Below, in pieces: positions 41,379-50,546 of a DNA stretch of 64,000 nt. The position numbers and the translations under genes are program-made. The DNA is from Arthrobacter sp. PGP41 (lineage in GTDB: Bacteria > Actinomycetota > Actinomycetes > Actinomycetales > Micrococcaceae). Position 1 is the first letter of the stretch, and each line of letters opens with the position of its first letter. The notes beneath the pieces are model-generated. The model was not told the DNA's origin. It worked only from the letters and a program-made list of their open reading frames with translations, and made no database searches. The DNA is taken from contig NZ_CP026514.1 in NCBI RefSeq assembly GCF_002953935.1, positions 868,001 to 932,000 of the forward strand, read 5' to 3'.

Positions 41379-43955
41379 CTAGGACATCACCCGGGCGTTA
41401 TCAAATCGAGATTTTCCTGGGTGTTGGCTGGTGGTTGCCTGGCCGAGCGCAGCGGCCAGATAGGAAGCGGTGCGGCTGCGGGTGGAATTTGCGACGGCGG
41501 CGGGCGTCCCGGCTGCCATGATCTGCCCGCCCTTGTCCCCTCCTGACGGCCCAAGGTCAATGACCCAGTCTGCCCCCGCCACCACTGCCATGTCGTGCTC
41601 GACCACCACCACCGAGTTGCCGGCGTCCACCAGGCCGTGGAGCTGGGCCATCAGGAGCTGCACATCGGCCGGATGCAGCCCGGTGGTCGGTTCATCGAGG
41701 AGGTAGAGGCTGTGGCCGCGCTGCGCCCGTTGCAGCTCGGTGGCGAGCTTGATGCGCTGCGCCTCGCCGCCGGAGAGTTCGGTGGCGGGCTGCCCCAGCC
41801 GCAAATAGCCGAGACCCACGTCCCGCAGGCTCTTGAGGCTCCTCGCGGCAGCAGGGATGCCGGCCAGGAATTCGGAGGCGACATCCACCGTCATGGCCAG
41901 AACCTCGGCGATATTCAGGCCCCGGTACCGCACCTCAAGTGTTGCGGGGTTGTAGCGGGATCCCTCGCACTCCGGGCAGGGGCCGTAGCTGCCGGGTAGG
42001 AAGAGTAGTTCGACGGCCACAAACCCTTCGCCCTGGCAGGTTTCGCAGCGCCCGCCAGCCACGTTGAAAGAGAACCTGCCGGCGCCGAAACCGCGCGCCT
42101 TGGCCTGCCCGGTGGCCGCGAATTCCTTGCGGACGGCGTCGAAAAGTCCGGTGTAGGTGGCCAGGTTGGAACGCGGGGTCCTGCCGATGGGCTTCTGGTC
42201 CACGGTCACGAGCCGGTCGATGCGGTGGTTGCCCCGAACGTTTCCCAGCTCCAGGGTCTCCGCGGGGTCCTCCTGCTCCACCGGGCTCTTGAGCGCAGAG
42301 GCGACCACCTCGCCCAGGACTTTGCCCACAAGAGTGGATTTACCGGAGCCTGAAACACCGGTGACGGCTGTCAGCACGCCCAAGGGGAACTCTGCATCCA
42401 GTCCGCGCAGGTTGTGCAGGCTGATGTCCGTCAGTTCCAGCCACTCCTGCGGCTCCCTGGCCCCGCCGGAACTGGAACAGCCGTGCGGGACAGAGCCGCC
42501 GTCGTCGAACAGGAACGGCCTGGTGACTGACGCCTCGATCCCGGCGAGGCCGTCGACAGGTCCGCTGTAGAGCACTTCGCCGCCGCCTTCGCCGGCGCGC
42601 GGGCCCACGTCCACCAGCCAGTCGGCCCTGCGGACCACGTCCATGTTGTGTTCCACCACGAATACCGAGTTGCCGGACGCTTTCAGCTGCTCCAGCACTT
42701 CCAGCAGCGGCTCGGCGTCTGCCGGATGAAGGCCGGCGGAGGGTTCATCCAGCACGTAGATCACACCGAACAGGCCCGACCTCAGCTGCGTGGCGATCCT
42801 GAGCCGCTGCATCTCGCCGGGCGAAAGGGTGGGGGTGGCCCGGCCGAGCGCCAGGTAGCCCAGCCCGAGGTCCAGCAGGACCGTGATGCGCTGCAGCAGG
42901 TCCCGGGTGATGGCCACCGCCACCTCGTTGGACTCCCCGGAAAGCTGCCTGCGGGACGCCGTGCCGGCGTCGTCCAATGCAGCGGTGGGACGGACAACCT
43001 CGGCGAGCTCCGCCATCGGAAGCCTGTTGAGTTCCGCGATGGTCCTGCCCGCAAACGTGACGGCCAGGGCCTCCGGCACCAGCCCCGTCCCGGAACAGCG
43101 GAGGCACGGCCCGGACTCCATGTAGGCAAGCACGCGTTCACGCATCGAGGCGCTCTGCGAATCAGCCAGCGTATGGAGCACATAGCTCCGGGCGCTCCAG
43201 AACCGTCCCTTGTACGGTTTGGCCACCCGGTCACGCTGCGGAGTCACCTCCACCACCGGCTGCTCCTCCGTGAAAAGGATCCAGTCGCGGTGTTTCCTGG
43301 GCAGCTTGCGCCAGGGGACGTCGACGTCGTAGCCCAGGTGGGTGAGGATGTCCCGCAGGTTCTTCCCCTGCCAGGCGCCGGGCCACGCCGCGATGGCGCC
43401 GTCCCGGATGCTGAGTGACGGGTCCGGGACCAGCGAGGACTCTGTCACCGTGTGCGCGGTGCCCAGGCCGTGGCATTCCCGGCAGGCGCCGGCGGCGGTG
43501 TTGGGGGAGAAGGTGTCCGAGTCCAGCTGGGTGGAGCCTGCCGGGTAGGTGCCGGCCCGGGAGAAAAGCATGCGCAGGGAGTTGGAGAGCGTGGTGACTG
43601 TTCCCACGGTGGACCGGCTGCTGGGTGCGCCGCGGCGCTGCTGAAGCGCGACGGCGGGAGGCAGTCCGCTGATCAGCTCCACCTTCGGATTGTGCCCCTG
43701 CTGGATGAGGCGGCGCGCGTACGGAGCCACGGACTCGAAGTAGCGCCGCTGCGCCTCGGCGTAGATGGTGCCGAACGCCAGCGAGGACTTGCCCGAGCCT
43801 GAGACGCCGGTGAACGCCACGATCGCGTCGCGCGGGACATCCACATCCACGTTGCGGAGATTGTTTTCGCGGGCTCCGCGGACGCGGACAAAACCGTCGG
43901 CGGAAGGTGAAGGAGCGGGGTACTGCAGGTCATCAGCGTGCTTAGCGTTCTGCAT
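41379..43955 (-). CDS. uvrA2: Class II UvrA-like ABC ATPase (UvrA2)
   Basis: An 858-residue protein from ATG 43955. Two ABC ATPase modules are present: the first with GVSGSGKSSLAFGTIYAEA and LSPGEMQRLRIATQLRSG, the second with GVSGSGKSTLVGKVLG and ELSGGEAQRIKLATELQR, each with a VLDEPSAGLHPAD- or LLDEPTTGLHPAD-type Walker B. Cysteine pairs (CRECHGLG, CLRCSGTG, CETCQGEG, CPECEGSR) are consistent with zinc modules. At 858 residues it is about 90 shorter than UvrA, as expected for UvrA2 proteins that lack the UvrB-binding domain. They have been linked to tolerance of DNA-damaging drugs. Confidence 0.9.
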   Translation of the reverse strand: MQNAKHADDLQYPAPSPSADGFVRVRGARENNLRNVDVDVPRDAIVAFTGVSGSGKSSLAFGTIYAEAQRRYFESVAPYARRLIQQGHNPKVELISGLPPAVALQQRRGAPSSRSTVGTVTTLSNSLRMLFSRAGTYPAGSTQLDSDTFSPNTAAGACRECHGLGTAHTVTESSLVPDPSLSIRDGAIAAWPGAWQGKNLRDILTHLGYDVDVPWRKLPRKHRDWILFTEEQPVVEVTPQRDRVAKPYKGRFWSARSYVLHTLADSQSASMRERVLAYMESGPCLRCSGTGLVPEALAVTFAGRTIAELNRLPMAELAEVVRPTAALDDAGTASRRQLSGESNEVAVAITRDLLQRITVLLDLGLGYLALGRATPTLSPGEMQRLRIATQLRSGLFGVIYVLDEPSAGLHPADAEPLLEVLEQLKASGNSVFVVEHNMDVVRRADWLVDVGPRAGEGGGEVLYSGPVDGLAGIEASVTRPFLFDDGGSVPHGCSSSGGAREPQEWLELTDISLHNLRGLDAEFPLGVLTAVTGVSGSGKSTLVGKVLGEVVASALKSPVEQEDPAETLELGNVRGNHRIDRLVTVDQKPIGRTPRSNLATYTGLFDAVRKEFAATGQAKARGFGAGRFSFNVAGGRCETCQGEGFVAVELLFLPGSYGPCPECEGSRYNPATLEVRYRGLNIAEVLAMTVDVASEFLAGIPAAARSLKSLRDVGLGYLRLGQPATELSGGEAQRIKLATELQRAQRGHSLYLLDEPTTGLHPADVQLLMAQLHGLVDAGNSVVVVEHDMAVVAGADWVIDLGPSGGDKGGQIMAAGTPAAVANSTRSRTASYLAAALGQATTSQHPGKSRFDNARVMS

Positions 43956-44003
43956 TGGTTCGACTCTAGTGGCGATTCGGGCCCCGGGCATTATCCTGAC
44001 CCG

Positions 44004-45068
44004 ATGGATAACTTTGCGGACGGCACTGCCGTGCCTGATACAGAACCGGACGAAGCTGGGCTTGACGTGCCGGCCAGGCTCCTCCCGGTGGCGGAGCTGC
44101 ACCTTCACATCGAGGGAACCCTCCAGCCCGAGCTGATCTTCGCACTCGCAGAGAGAAACGGCATCACCCTGCCGTACGCAGGCCTGGACGAGCTCCGGGA
44201 AAGGTACGAGTTCACGGACCTGCAGTCCTTCCTTGACCTGTACTACGCCAACATGGCTGTGCTGCAGACAGAGCAGGATTTCGCGGACATGACCCGGACC
44301 TACCTGGAGCGCGCAGCTGCAGCCGGGGTGCGGCACGCCGAGATCATGATGGACCCGCAGGCCCACCTCACACGCGGGATTTCCCTGCAGACCTGCGTCA
44401 ACGGTGTGGCGTCCGTACTGGCAACGTCGCAGGAGGACTTTGGGATTTCAACCCTGCTGATCGCTGCGTTCCTGCGTGATCTTTCCGAGGAGTCGGCACT
44501 GGAAGTGCTGGACAGCTTGCTGGCCATGGACGCACCCATTTCCGCCGTCGGCCTGGATTCCGCCGAGGTGGGCAATCCGCCGTCGAAATTCGAGCGGCTC
44601 TATGACAAGGCACGCGAAGCAGGCCTGCGGCTGACGGCGCACGCCGGCGAGGAGGGGCCGCCGTCGTACATCATCGAAGCCCTGGACATCCTGGGCGTGG
44701 AACGCATTGACCACGGCATCCGCTGCATGGAGGATCCGGACCTGGTGGAACGCCTGGTGGATGCGCGGATTCCGCTCACCGTCTGCCCGCTGTCCAACGT
44801 CAGGCTCAGGGCCGTGGACACCCTTGCCGACCATCCGCTGCCCGCAATGCTCGCGGCGGGGCTGAACGTGTCCGTCAACTCGGACGACCCTGCGTACTTT
44901 GGCGGCTATGTGGACGACAACTTCGCCCAGCTGGGGGCGGTGTTTGAGCTCTCCGATTTCGACAAGGCCCGGCTGGCCGCGAACTCGATCCATTCGTCCT
45001 TCGCTTCCGAGGAACGGAAGGCGGAACTGCTGGAGGAACTCAACGGCGGCGAAGTGGCGGGCGCTTAA
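44004..45068 (+). CDS. Adenine deaminase (adenosine deaminase superfamily)
   Basis: A 354-residue metal-dependent amidohydrolase from ATG 44004. Metal-binding HLHIEGTLQPELIF is near the N-terminus, catalytic HAGEEGPPSYIIEAL is in the middle, and RIDHGIRC and SVNSDDPAYFGGYVDDNF are near the end. The SDDPAYFGGY form of the last motif is characteristic of the adenine deaminase (Aah1-like) branch rather than adenosine deaminase. The product would be hypoxanthine for purine salvage. It is divergent from uvrA2, with 48 bases between the starts. Confidence 0.85.
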   Translation: MDNFADGTAVPDTEPDEAGLDVPARLLPVAELHLHIEGTLQPELIFALAERNGITLPYAGLDELRERYEFTDLQSFLDLYYANMAVLQTEQDFADMTRTYLERAAAAGVRHAEIMMDPQAHLTRGISLQTCVNGVASVLATSQEDFGISTLLIAAFLRDLSEESALEVLDSLLAMDAPISAVGLDSAEVGNPPSKFERLYDKAREAGLRLTAHAGEEGPPSYIIEALDILGVERIDHGIRCMEDPDLVERLVDARIPLTVCPLSNVRLRAVDTLADHPLPAMLAAGLNVSVNSDDPAYFGGYVDDNFAQLGAVFELSDFDKARLAANSIHSSFASEERKAELLEELNGGEVAGA

Positions 45069-45324
45069 CGTGTCCCAGGCAACAGCCGCTGATTAATCCC
45101 GCTAATATGGGTGCCGCAGGCGTGTCTGGGGAAGTGCAATGTCGCACCCATGTCAGCGCTCAAGGGTTGTGCAGTCAGCCCGTTTCCCGAGACCTCAGCC
45201 TCATTTTGTGGGGACGTCCGCTTAATAGTCGGTCACGACACGCAGTGTTAACCATTTCAAGTCGCGCGAATTAACCGGCAGTTGGCAAGATGCCTAAGAC
45301 CGATCGCATTTATAAAGGGGAATC

Positions 45325-46254
45325 ATGGCCAAGTCCACCGCAGAAAACACCTTCCTTCGCCTCAAGACCGTGCTGGATGTCCTGACCGAAGGCGTGTGGT
45401 CCGGCGATGCACTGAACGCGGGGCAGGTCCTCGCGGAGGCTACGGCACGCGTGCCGTTCAACGAGCACGAAGCTGAACTGCTCAGCGGCGGAATTCCCCG
45501 CGGGCACAAGACGCTCACCTCAGCCACCGCAAAGCTGGTCAAGGCCGGCTGGCTGGTCAAGGGCCGGTCCGGCTGGACCATCACTGACGAAGGCATGCGC
45601 GCCACGGTTGCCTTCCCGGACGCAGTGTCCTTTGCCACCGCGCTCGACGCCGGCGCTCCAGTGCCTGCCGAGGTCCAGGTTCCCACTGCTCCCGAGGGCT
45701 TCGTGCGCAGGACCACCGCGGTTCCCGAAACGGCAGCGCCGGCAGCCGTGGCCGCCGACGCCAAGAAGGCTCCTGCAAAGAAGACCCCGGCAAAGAAGGC
45801 CGCCGCCGCCGTGGGCAAGGCAGCCAAGGTGATCGAGGACGCCGTCGAGCCCGTTGTCAAAGCCGTGCGCACGCGCAAGGCGCCGGCCAAGGCCACTGAA
45901 ACCGCCGTACCCGTGGCAGCGGAGCCGTTCGAGGACGCGGACGTTGAGACGCACCCGCAGCCCGAAGCCGTGGCTGTAGCGGGCGACTTCAACACGATCC
46001 TGGGCGCCCCGGAGAACTGGGCACCGCAGTACGACGAAGCCCAGATGGAGTTCGACTTCCTGGACCAGCTCTGGAAGAAGAACGCCGACCTGCCCGCCGG
46101 TTTCTACACCTTCAAGATCGCCCTCAACCGGTCCTGGGAAGAGAACTACGGCGCGTTCGGCGCGTTCGACGGCCCCAACCACGAACTGCACCACGCCGGC
46201 GGCCCGGTCACCATCCGCTACAACCACAGCACCCGCGACATCACCATCAACTAA
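45325..46254 (+). CDS. Winged-helix / lysine-rich / X25-domain protein
   Basis: A 309-residue protein without a signal peptide; ATG 45325 follows AAAGGGGAA. Residues 1-95 resemble the Mrr-type N-terminal winged helix (FLRLKTVLDVLTEGVWSGDA, then LTSATAKLVKAGWLVKGRSG and WTITDEGMRATV). A middle section has histone-H1-like repeats (KKAPAKKTPAKKAAAAVGKA). The C-terminal about 90 residues match the X25 domain of bacterial pullulanases: GAPENWAPQYDEAQMEFDFL, then AGFYTFKIALNRSWEENYGA. The parts are individually recognisable, but the combination is unusual. It may bind both DNA and a glucan or act as a nucleoid protein. Confidence 0.7.
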   Translation: MAKSTAENTFLRLKTVLDVLTEGVWSGDALNAGQVLAEATARVPFNEHEAELLSGGIPRGHKTLTSATAKLVKAGWLVKGRSGWTITDEGMRATVAFPDAVSFATALDAGAPVPAEVQVPTAPEGFVRRTTAVPETAAPAAVAADAKKAPAKKTPAKKAAAAVGKAAKVIEDAVEPVVKAVRTRKAPAKATETAVPVAAEPFEDADVETHPQPEAVAVAGDFNTILGAPENWAPQYDEAQMEFDFLDQLWKKNADLPAGFYTFKIALNRSWEENYGAFGAFDGPNHELHHAGGPVTIRYNHSTRDITIN

Positions 46255-46269
46255 GTGTCCGTCCGCCTG

Positions 46270-46335
46270 CCCAACTAGGTAGCGCCAAGTGTCGTTTTGG
46301 ACGCTCAAAACGACACTTACTGCTACCTAGTTGGG
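46270..46335. repeat. Interspersed palindromic repeat, copy 2
   Basis: Outer arms CCCAACTAGGTAGC (46270-46283) and GCTACCTAGTTGGG (46322-46335) pair over 14 bp. Inner arms AAGTGTCGTTTTG (46287-46299) and CAAAACGACACTT (46306-46318) pair over 13 bp. A 3x3 internal mismatch lies between them. It begins 16 bases after the stop of the X25-domain gene. Confidence 0.88.
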
Positions 46336-46365
46336 AGGGGACGGCACTGACGGAGGGGAGGCACC

Positions 46366-46725
46366 TTGGCCAGGCACGCAGGTCCGTCATCCGAGGTGCC
46401 CGATCCTTCTGACGGCGCCCCGCCATCCGAGGGAGCCGCGTCATCCGACGCGGGTGCGGTGCGGCTGACTGCCCGGGTTTTCGGCGTGGTTCAGGGTGTT
46501 GGCTTCCGCTACTGGACCAGGGGCCAAGCCGAAGAGCTCGGCCTCATCGGCGAGGTGAAGAACCTCGCCGATGGCTCGGTGGGCCTGGTCGCCGAAGGAC
46601 CCCAGGGGAAAATCAACGAACTCCGCACCTGGCTGAATTCCGGGCGCACCCCCGGGCGTGTGGAGCGCGTGGAGGACTCCATCTCCGCGGCCGAGGGTGG
46701 CTTCCGCGGGTTCAGGGCGCGCTGA
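46366..46725 (+). CDS. acyP: Acylphosphatase
   Basis: A 119-residue protein from TTG 46366, preceded by GGAGG. The first 30 residues are a Pro/Ser/Ala-rich extension. The rest is a normal acylphosphatase: VFGVVQGVGFRYWTRGQAEE holds the catalytic Arg, and VKNLADGSVGLVAEG holds the catalytic Asn. The enzyme hydrolyses acyl phosphates. It lies downstream of repeat copy 2 on the same strand as the X25 gene and converges on the large nuclease/helicase gene. Confidence 0.9.
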   Translation: MARHAGPSSEVPDPSDGAPPSEGAASSDAGAVRLTARVFGVVQGVGFRYWTRGQAEELGLIGEVKNLADGSVGLVAEGPQGKINELRTWLNSGRTPGRVERVEDSISAAEGGFRGFRAR

Positions 46726-46751
46726 GCTTTACGGCTCCTGACCCGCTTGGC

Positions 46752-49700
46752 TCAATCCCGCGGGCTGAGCCCAATGAAGGCACCCAGCTCCTCCAGCGCT
46801 GCGGGCTTGTGCGGCGCGTAGCTGGTGAGCTCGGGGGAGCGGATGATCACGGCCCGCCATTGCCCGCGTGACACGGCCACATTGATCCGGTTCCTGTTGA
46901 GCAGGAACTCAGCTCCCCGCGGTGCCTCGGCCACGGCGGAGCATGCCATGGATACGATCACAACGGGTGCTTCCTGGCCCTGGAACTTGTCCACGGTTCC
47001 CACCCGGACATCCGGCAGCCCGGCTTCCTCCAGGGCTTTCCGGACCAGGTGGACCTGGGCGTTGTAGGCGGCCACCACCAGCAGGTCCTGCTGGTCGAGG
47101 GGCCGCGGCTCGCTCTCCGCCCCCGGTTTCCATTTCAGGCCAAGGTGCCGCCGCGCCTGACGGACCACCTCCGCAGCCTCTTCCCTGGACGCTGTGGTGT
47201 TGCCGGTGTGCTCCACGAACACAGTTTCGACGCCGGGCGGCAGCTCCTCGAGTTTCCGCTGCGAGGCTGCCGGGGCGGACTTCAGCTTTCCTTCGTAGCT
47301 GAGCCCGGAAACTGCGCGGCACAGTTCCGGGTGCATCCGCCAGCTGTCGGCCAGGAAGTAGCCAAGGCTGGCAGGCAGGGTGGCGTGGCCTGCGGCCAGC
47401 CACCCCAGTGCGGACTCATCCACGGGCTCGGGGTGCGCGCCCTGGGTGACTTGTGGCAGCTGCTGCGGATCGCCGAGCAGGAGCAGCCGCTTGGCGGCCC
47501 GGGAAACAGCGAGGGTGTTGGCCAGCGAGAACTGCCCGGCTTCATCGATCACCAGCAGGTCCAGGGAGCCGGCCGGGACCTCCTTGCCGGTCATGGTCCA
47601 GGCCGTTCCGCCCACAAGGCAGCCGCCGGAGGATGCGAGCAGTCGGGCGACGTCGCCCTCGCCCCTGGACTTCCAAGGAACGTCGTGCGGGGCCGCCAGC
47701 TTCTTGGTAACCGCCGCCGGATCAACGCCGCCGGCGGCAATGGCGCGGCAGAGCAGGTTCTCCACCACGTTGTGCGACTGGCCCACTACGCCGATTTTCC
47801 AGCCCTCATTCACCAGCCGGCCGATGACGTGGGCGCCGACGTACGTCTTTCCAGTGCCCGGCGGGCCCTGCACGGCGAGGTAGGAGCGCTGAAGGTCCAG
47901 GAGTGACGCCGTGATCGCCGCAGCGTAGTCCGCGGCGCCATCGGTGCCATGGGGCACGACCACCGGTCCGTCCAGGCTTCTGAACCGCGGCGGCTGCTTG
48001 CGCAGGATGTCCAGCCCGGGTTGGGCGGGCAGCGATGGCACGGACGCGCCAACGGCGGCGGCGGCGATCTCCGCGATCGCAGCTTCGATGCTCGCGGTGG
48101 CCAGCGGCTGGTCCTCGGTAAGGGCCACGGGCAGGTGCGGGTAGGCGGCAACCTTCCCCGACTCGCGCTCCGCGATGGTGATGATGGTGTGCTCCGGGTT
48201 GTCAGGGGCCGGAGCCAGCTCGCTGATCCTGGTCCCGAAGGAGTAGGCGCGTGCACCGGGAGCAGCGTCCGGCGCGGCCATGCCCTCCGGGGGCGGTGCA
48301 TCGTAGAGCCGGCACCAGGTGGAGTCTGCCCGGAAGTCCGACCCCTCGGTCATGGTGCCGCTGAGCCGGAGCACCCGGGTCCGCATACGCTCCCGGGGTT
48401 TGGCCAGCGCCCAGTCGGAGACGACCTCGGCCGAGGACACCACGAACACGTTCCGTTGGTCCGCCCAGGTCTCGAGCGGTGCTTCCACGCGGTCGAAGTG
48501 CTGCCACCAGAACTGCTTGCGCTCGCGGCGGTGGTAGCCGGTGGCGGCGGCCACCATCGCGATGGCGCGTTCGTCATCTGTCCAGGAGCGGTTGTCCGGG
48601 AGGTCTGCCAGGTACTCGCACAGCCGGGCCTCCGCTGGACTTTCCCCGGGGGCAGCCCGCTGTTCCGGCGCTTGCTGGCGCTCGGCTGGACCCCGGCGGT
48701 CCGGGGATGCTGCGGGCGCGGTGGCCTGCGCCCCCACCTCCCGCAGCCAATCCCTGAGCCGGAGCGTGGACAGGCAGTCGTACTGGTTGTAGTCCGAGAT
48801 GGACGCGAGGACCTTGTCCGCTTCCGCCATATTCCCGGCATCGCGGGCCGCGCAGTACGCGGCGTAGGCCACCACGGAGGCACCGGCGTCCTTCACGTCC
48901 CCCGAGCGCAGGTTGCTGCCCATATAGAGCGGTTCGAGTTTCTTGATGGAGTAGGAGGGCTCGGAAATGCGCAGCGAATGCCGGACGGTGGCGTAAAGAT
49001 CAACCAGCAGCCCTTCCCGGAGCCACTTGTCCACCGTCTCCTCCCCGGCCTGGTGCGCCAGCGAGAGGTTGCGGAGCGCCGTTTTTTCGTACGCCGCGTA
49101 GTGGTAGACGTGCATGTCCGGATACCGTGCCCGGCGTTCCTCTACGTAGGCAAGGAAATCCAGGAAGGCGCGGCGCTCCCCGGACCTGGAGTGCGCCCAG
49201 AACGGACGGAACACCGGGTCCCCGTGATGGTCTGGAGCCGGCGCCTCGACCACTCCGAACAGGTACTCGATGCCCCAGGCTCCGGTGGCGGGATCCTGCC
49301 AGAGGGGGTCACCCTCGAAATCGAAGAAGATGTCCCCGGGGCTGGGCGGCGGGAGCGACCCGATGGTGCTTCCGGGCAGGACAGTGAACGCGACCGTATG
49401 GGGCTGGCCGTCCTTGATGAACGTCCGGGAGCCGGCGGCGGCGTCCAGCCCCAGCTGCATCCGCGCCTGCGACCGGAGCCGGGCCACGGAATTCCGGGCG
49501 TCCCCGGCAGGCATTGCCGCGAGTTCGTCGATGGTGGTGATGCGGGCGGCGTGCAGTTTCTTTCGCTGCACCACAGACATTCCTGCCACCATCAGCAGGT
49601 CCCGGTGCAGCTGCACCTGCTCGGCGCAGTAATCGCACCGGCCGCAGTGGGCGATTCCCGGCTGCTGCCACTGCACCGTGGCGTCAGCCTCCCTGTGGTG

Positions 49701-50369
49701 CGTAACCAGTTCGCGGAAACGGCGCCGCCGTTCACGGAAAACAGGCAGCAGGTCCGGCAGGGAGTGGCTGCTGCGGAGCCAGTCTTCACCTATGCGCGTG
49801 CCCAGCACCAGCGTGACCACCGGTGAGGGCTCAATGCCCATCCCCAGCAGTTGGTCCCCGTAGGCGGCGAGCTGGAGCAGGGCGCCCGCCTTGGCGTGCC
49901 GGGCGAGTTTCGTGTCCCAGACCTCGTAGCGGCCGGGGTCTCCGGTGCCCGCGGCTTCGTTGACCAGGAAGTCTGCGTAACCCAGGAACTCCCCGTCAAA
50001 GAACGTGGCCTGGAACACCACGTCCGCCCCGGACCGCAGGGCGAGCTCTGTTTCCGCATGCTTGGCCTTCAGTTCCCCGCGCACGTTCTGGCCACGGTCA
50101 AGGCAGTACACGCCCGCACCCCGGCTGGAATCCCATTCGCCGTACTTGGCAACCAGGCTGGCAAGGACGGTTTGCTCATGCCGGTCGCCCAGTTCGCCGG
50201 CGCGGACCTGCATCTCGTCTGCGGGGAAGACGGCCTTGGGGGAGCGGCCCAGCTTCTCGTCCAGGACCCGGAGCATGCGGTACTCGCACTCGCTGGCAGC
50301 CACAAGGTCGCTGGCGGAAAACACCAGGTCCGGCGGCGCGCCAGCGGCAGCAGCTTCAAGCAGGAACAC
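46752..50369 (-). CDS. TM0106-type RecB-like nuclease fused to an SF1 helicase
   Basis: A 1205-residue protein from GTG 50369, with GGGGAGG upstream. The N-terminal part has a RecB-family nuclease core (YADFLVNEA, then YEVWDTKLARHAKAGALLQL with D-x-K and Gln/Tyr), a four-Cys cluster region (HCGRCDYC), and a predicted RNase H-like nuclease (FFDFEGDPLWQD and later YNQYDCLSTLRLRDWL). The C-terminal third is an SF1 helicase: GPPGTGKTYVGAHVIGRLVN, VIDEAGQFSLANTLA, the DPQQLPQVTQG strand, and DKFQGQEAPVVIVSM. It probably processes DNA ends or structures. Partners are unknown. Confidence 0.88.
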   Translation of the reverse strand: MFLLEAAAAGAPPDLVFSASDLVAASECEYRMLRVLDEKLGRSPKAVFPADEMQVRAGELGDRHEQTVLASLVAKYGEWDSSRGAGVYCLDRGQNVRGELKAKHAETELALRSGADVVFQATFFDGEFLGYADFLVNEAAGTGDPGRYEVWDTKLARHAKAGALLQLAAYGDQLLGMGIEPSPVVTLVLGTRIGEDWLRSSHSLPDLLPVFRERRRRFRELVTHHREADATVQWQQPGIAHCGRCDYCAEQVQLHRDLLMVAGMSVVQRKKLHAARITTIDELAAMPAGDARNSVARLRSQARMQLGLDAAAGSRTFIKDGQPHTVAFTVLPGSTIGSLPPPSPGDIFFDFEGDPLWQDPATGAWGIEYLFGVVEAPAPDHHGDPVFRPFWAHSRSGERRAFLDFLAYVEERRARYPDMHVYHYAAYEKTALRNLSLAHQAGEETVDKWLREGLLVDLYATVRHSLRISEPSYSIKKLEPLYMGSNLRSGDVKDAGASVVAYAAYCAARDAGNMAEADKVLASISDYNQYDCLSTLRLRDWLREVGAQATAPAASPDRRGPAERQQAPEQRAAPGESPAEARLCEYLADLPDNRSWTDDERAIAMVAAATGYHRRERKQFWWQHFDRVEAPLETWADQRNVFVVSSAEVVSDWALAKPRERMRTRVLRLSGTMTEGSDFRADSTWCRLYDAPPPEGMAAPDAAPGARAYSFGTRISELAPAPDNPEHTIITIAERESGKVAAYPHLPVALTEDQPLATASIEAAIAEIAAAAVGASVPSLPAQPGLDILRKQPPRFRSLDGPVVVPHGTDGAADYAAAITASLLDLQRSYLAVQGPPGTGKTYVGAHVIGRLVNEGWKIGVVGQSHNVVENLLCRAIAAGGVDPAAVTKKLAAPHDVPWKSRGEGDVARLLASSGGCLVGGTAWTMTGKEVPAGSLDLLVIDEAGQFSLANTLAVSRAAKRLLLLGDPQQLPQVTQGAHPEPVDESALGWLAAGHATLPASLGYFLADSWRMHPELCRAVSGLSYEGKLKSAPAASQRKLEELPPGVETVFVEHTGNTTASREEAAEVVRQARRHLGLKWKPGAESEPRPLDQQDLLVVAAYNAQVHLVRKALEEAGLPDVRVGTVDKFQGQEAPVVIVSMACSAVAEAPRGAEFLLNRNRINVAVSRGQWRAVIIRSPELTSYAPHKPAALEELGAFIGLSPRD

Positions 50370-50474
50370 GGGGCCTCCCCATCGACAGCCGGGCTATCAT
50401 CGGCGGGCCGGAGGAGAAGTCCCGTGGCCCAGAATCAAAGCTAGCAAGAGGCACCGACAAACAGCCGGGCCCCG

Positions 50475-50538
50475 AAACTGGGTAGCGCCAAGTGTCGTTT
50501 TGAGCCCCCAAAACGACACTTGGCGCTACCTAGTTGGG
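50475..50538. repeat. Interspersed palindromic repeat, copy 3
   Basis: Positions 50481-50502 and 50509-50530 form a perfect 22-bp stem around the 6-base loop AGCCCC. Pairing continues outward with one wobble for four more pairs. It starts 9 bases after the terC stop (reading leftward gene order) and lies in the 177-base gap between terC and the helicase start. Confidence 0.9.
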
Positions 50539-50546
50539 TGGGCGGG

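Noticed and set aside
45069..45324. Terminator candidate ATGGGTGC...GCACCCAT at 45107-45151
   Set aside because: The 8-bp stem with a 29-base loop and no T-run is too weak to list as a terminator.
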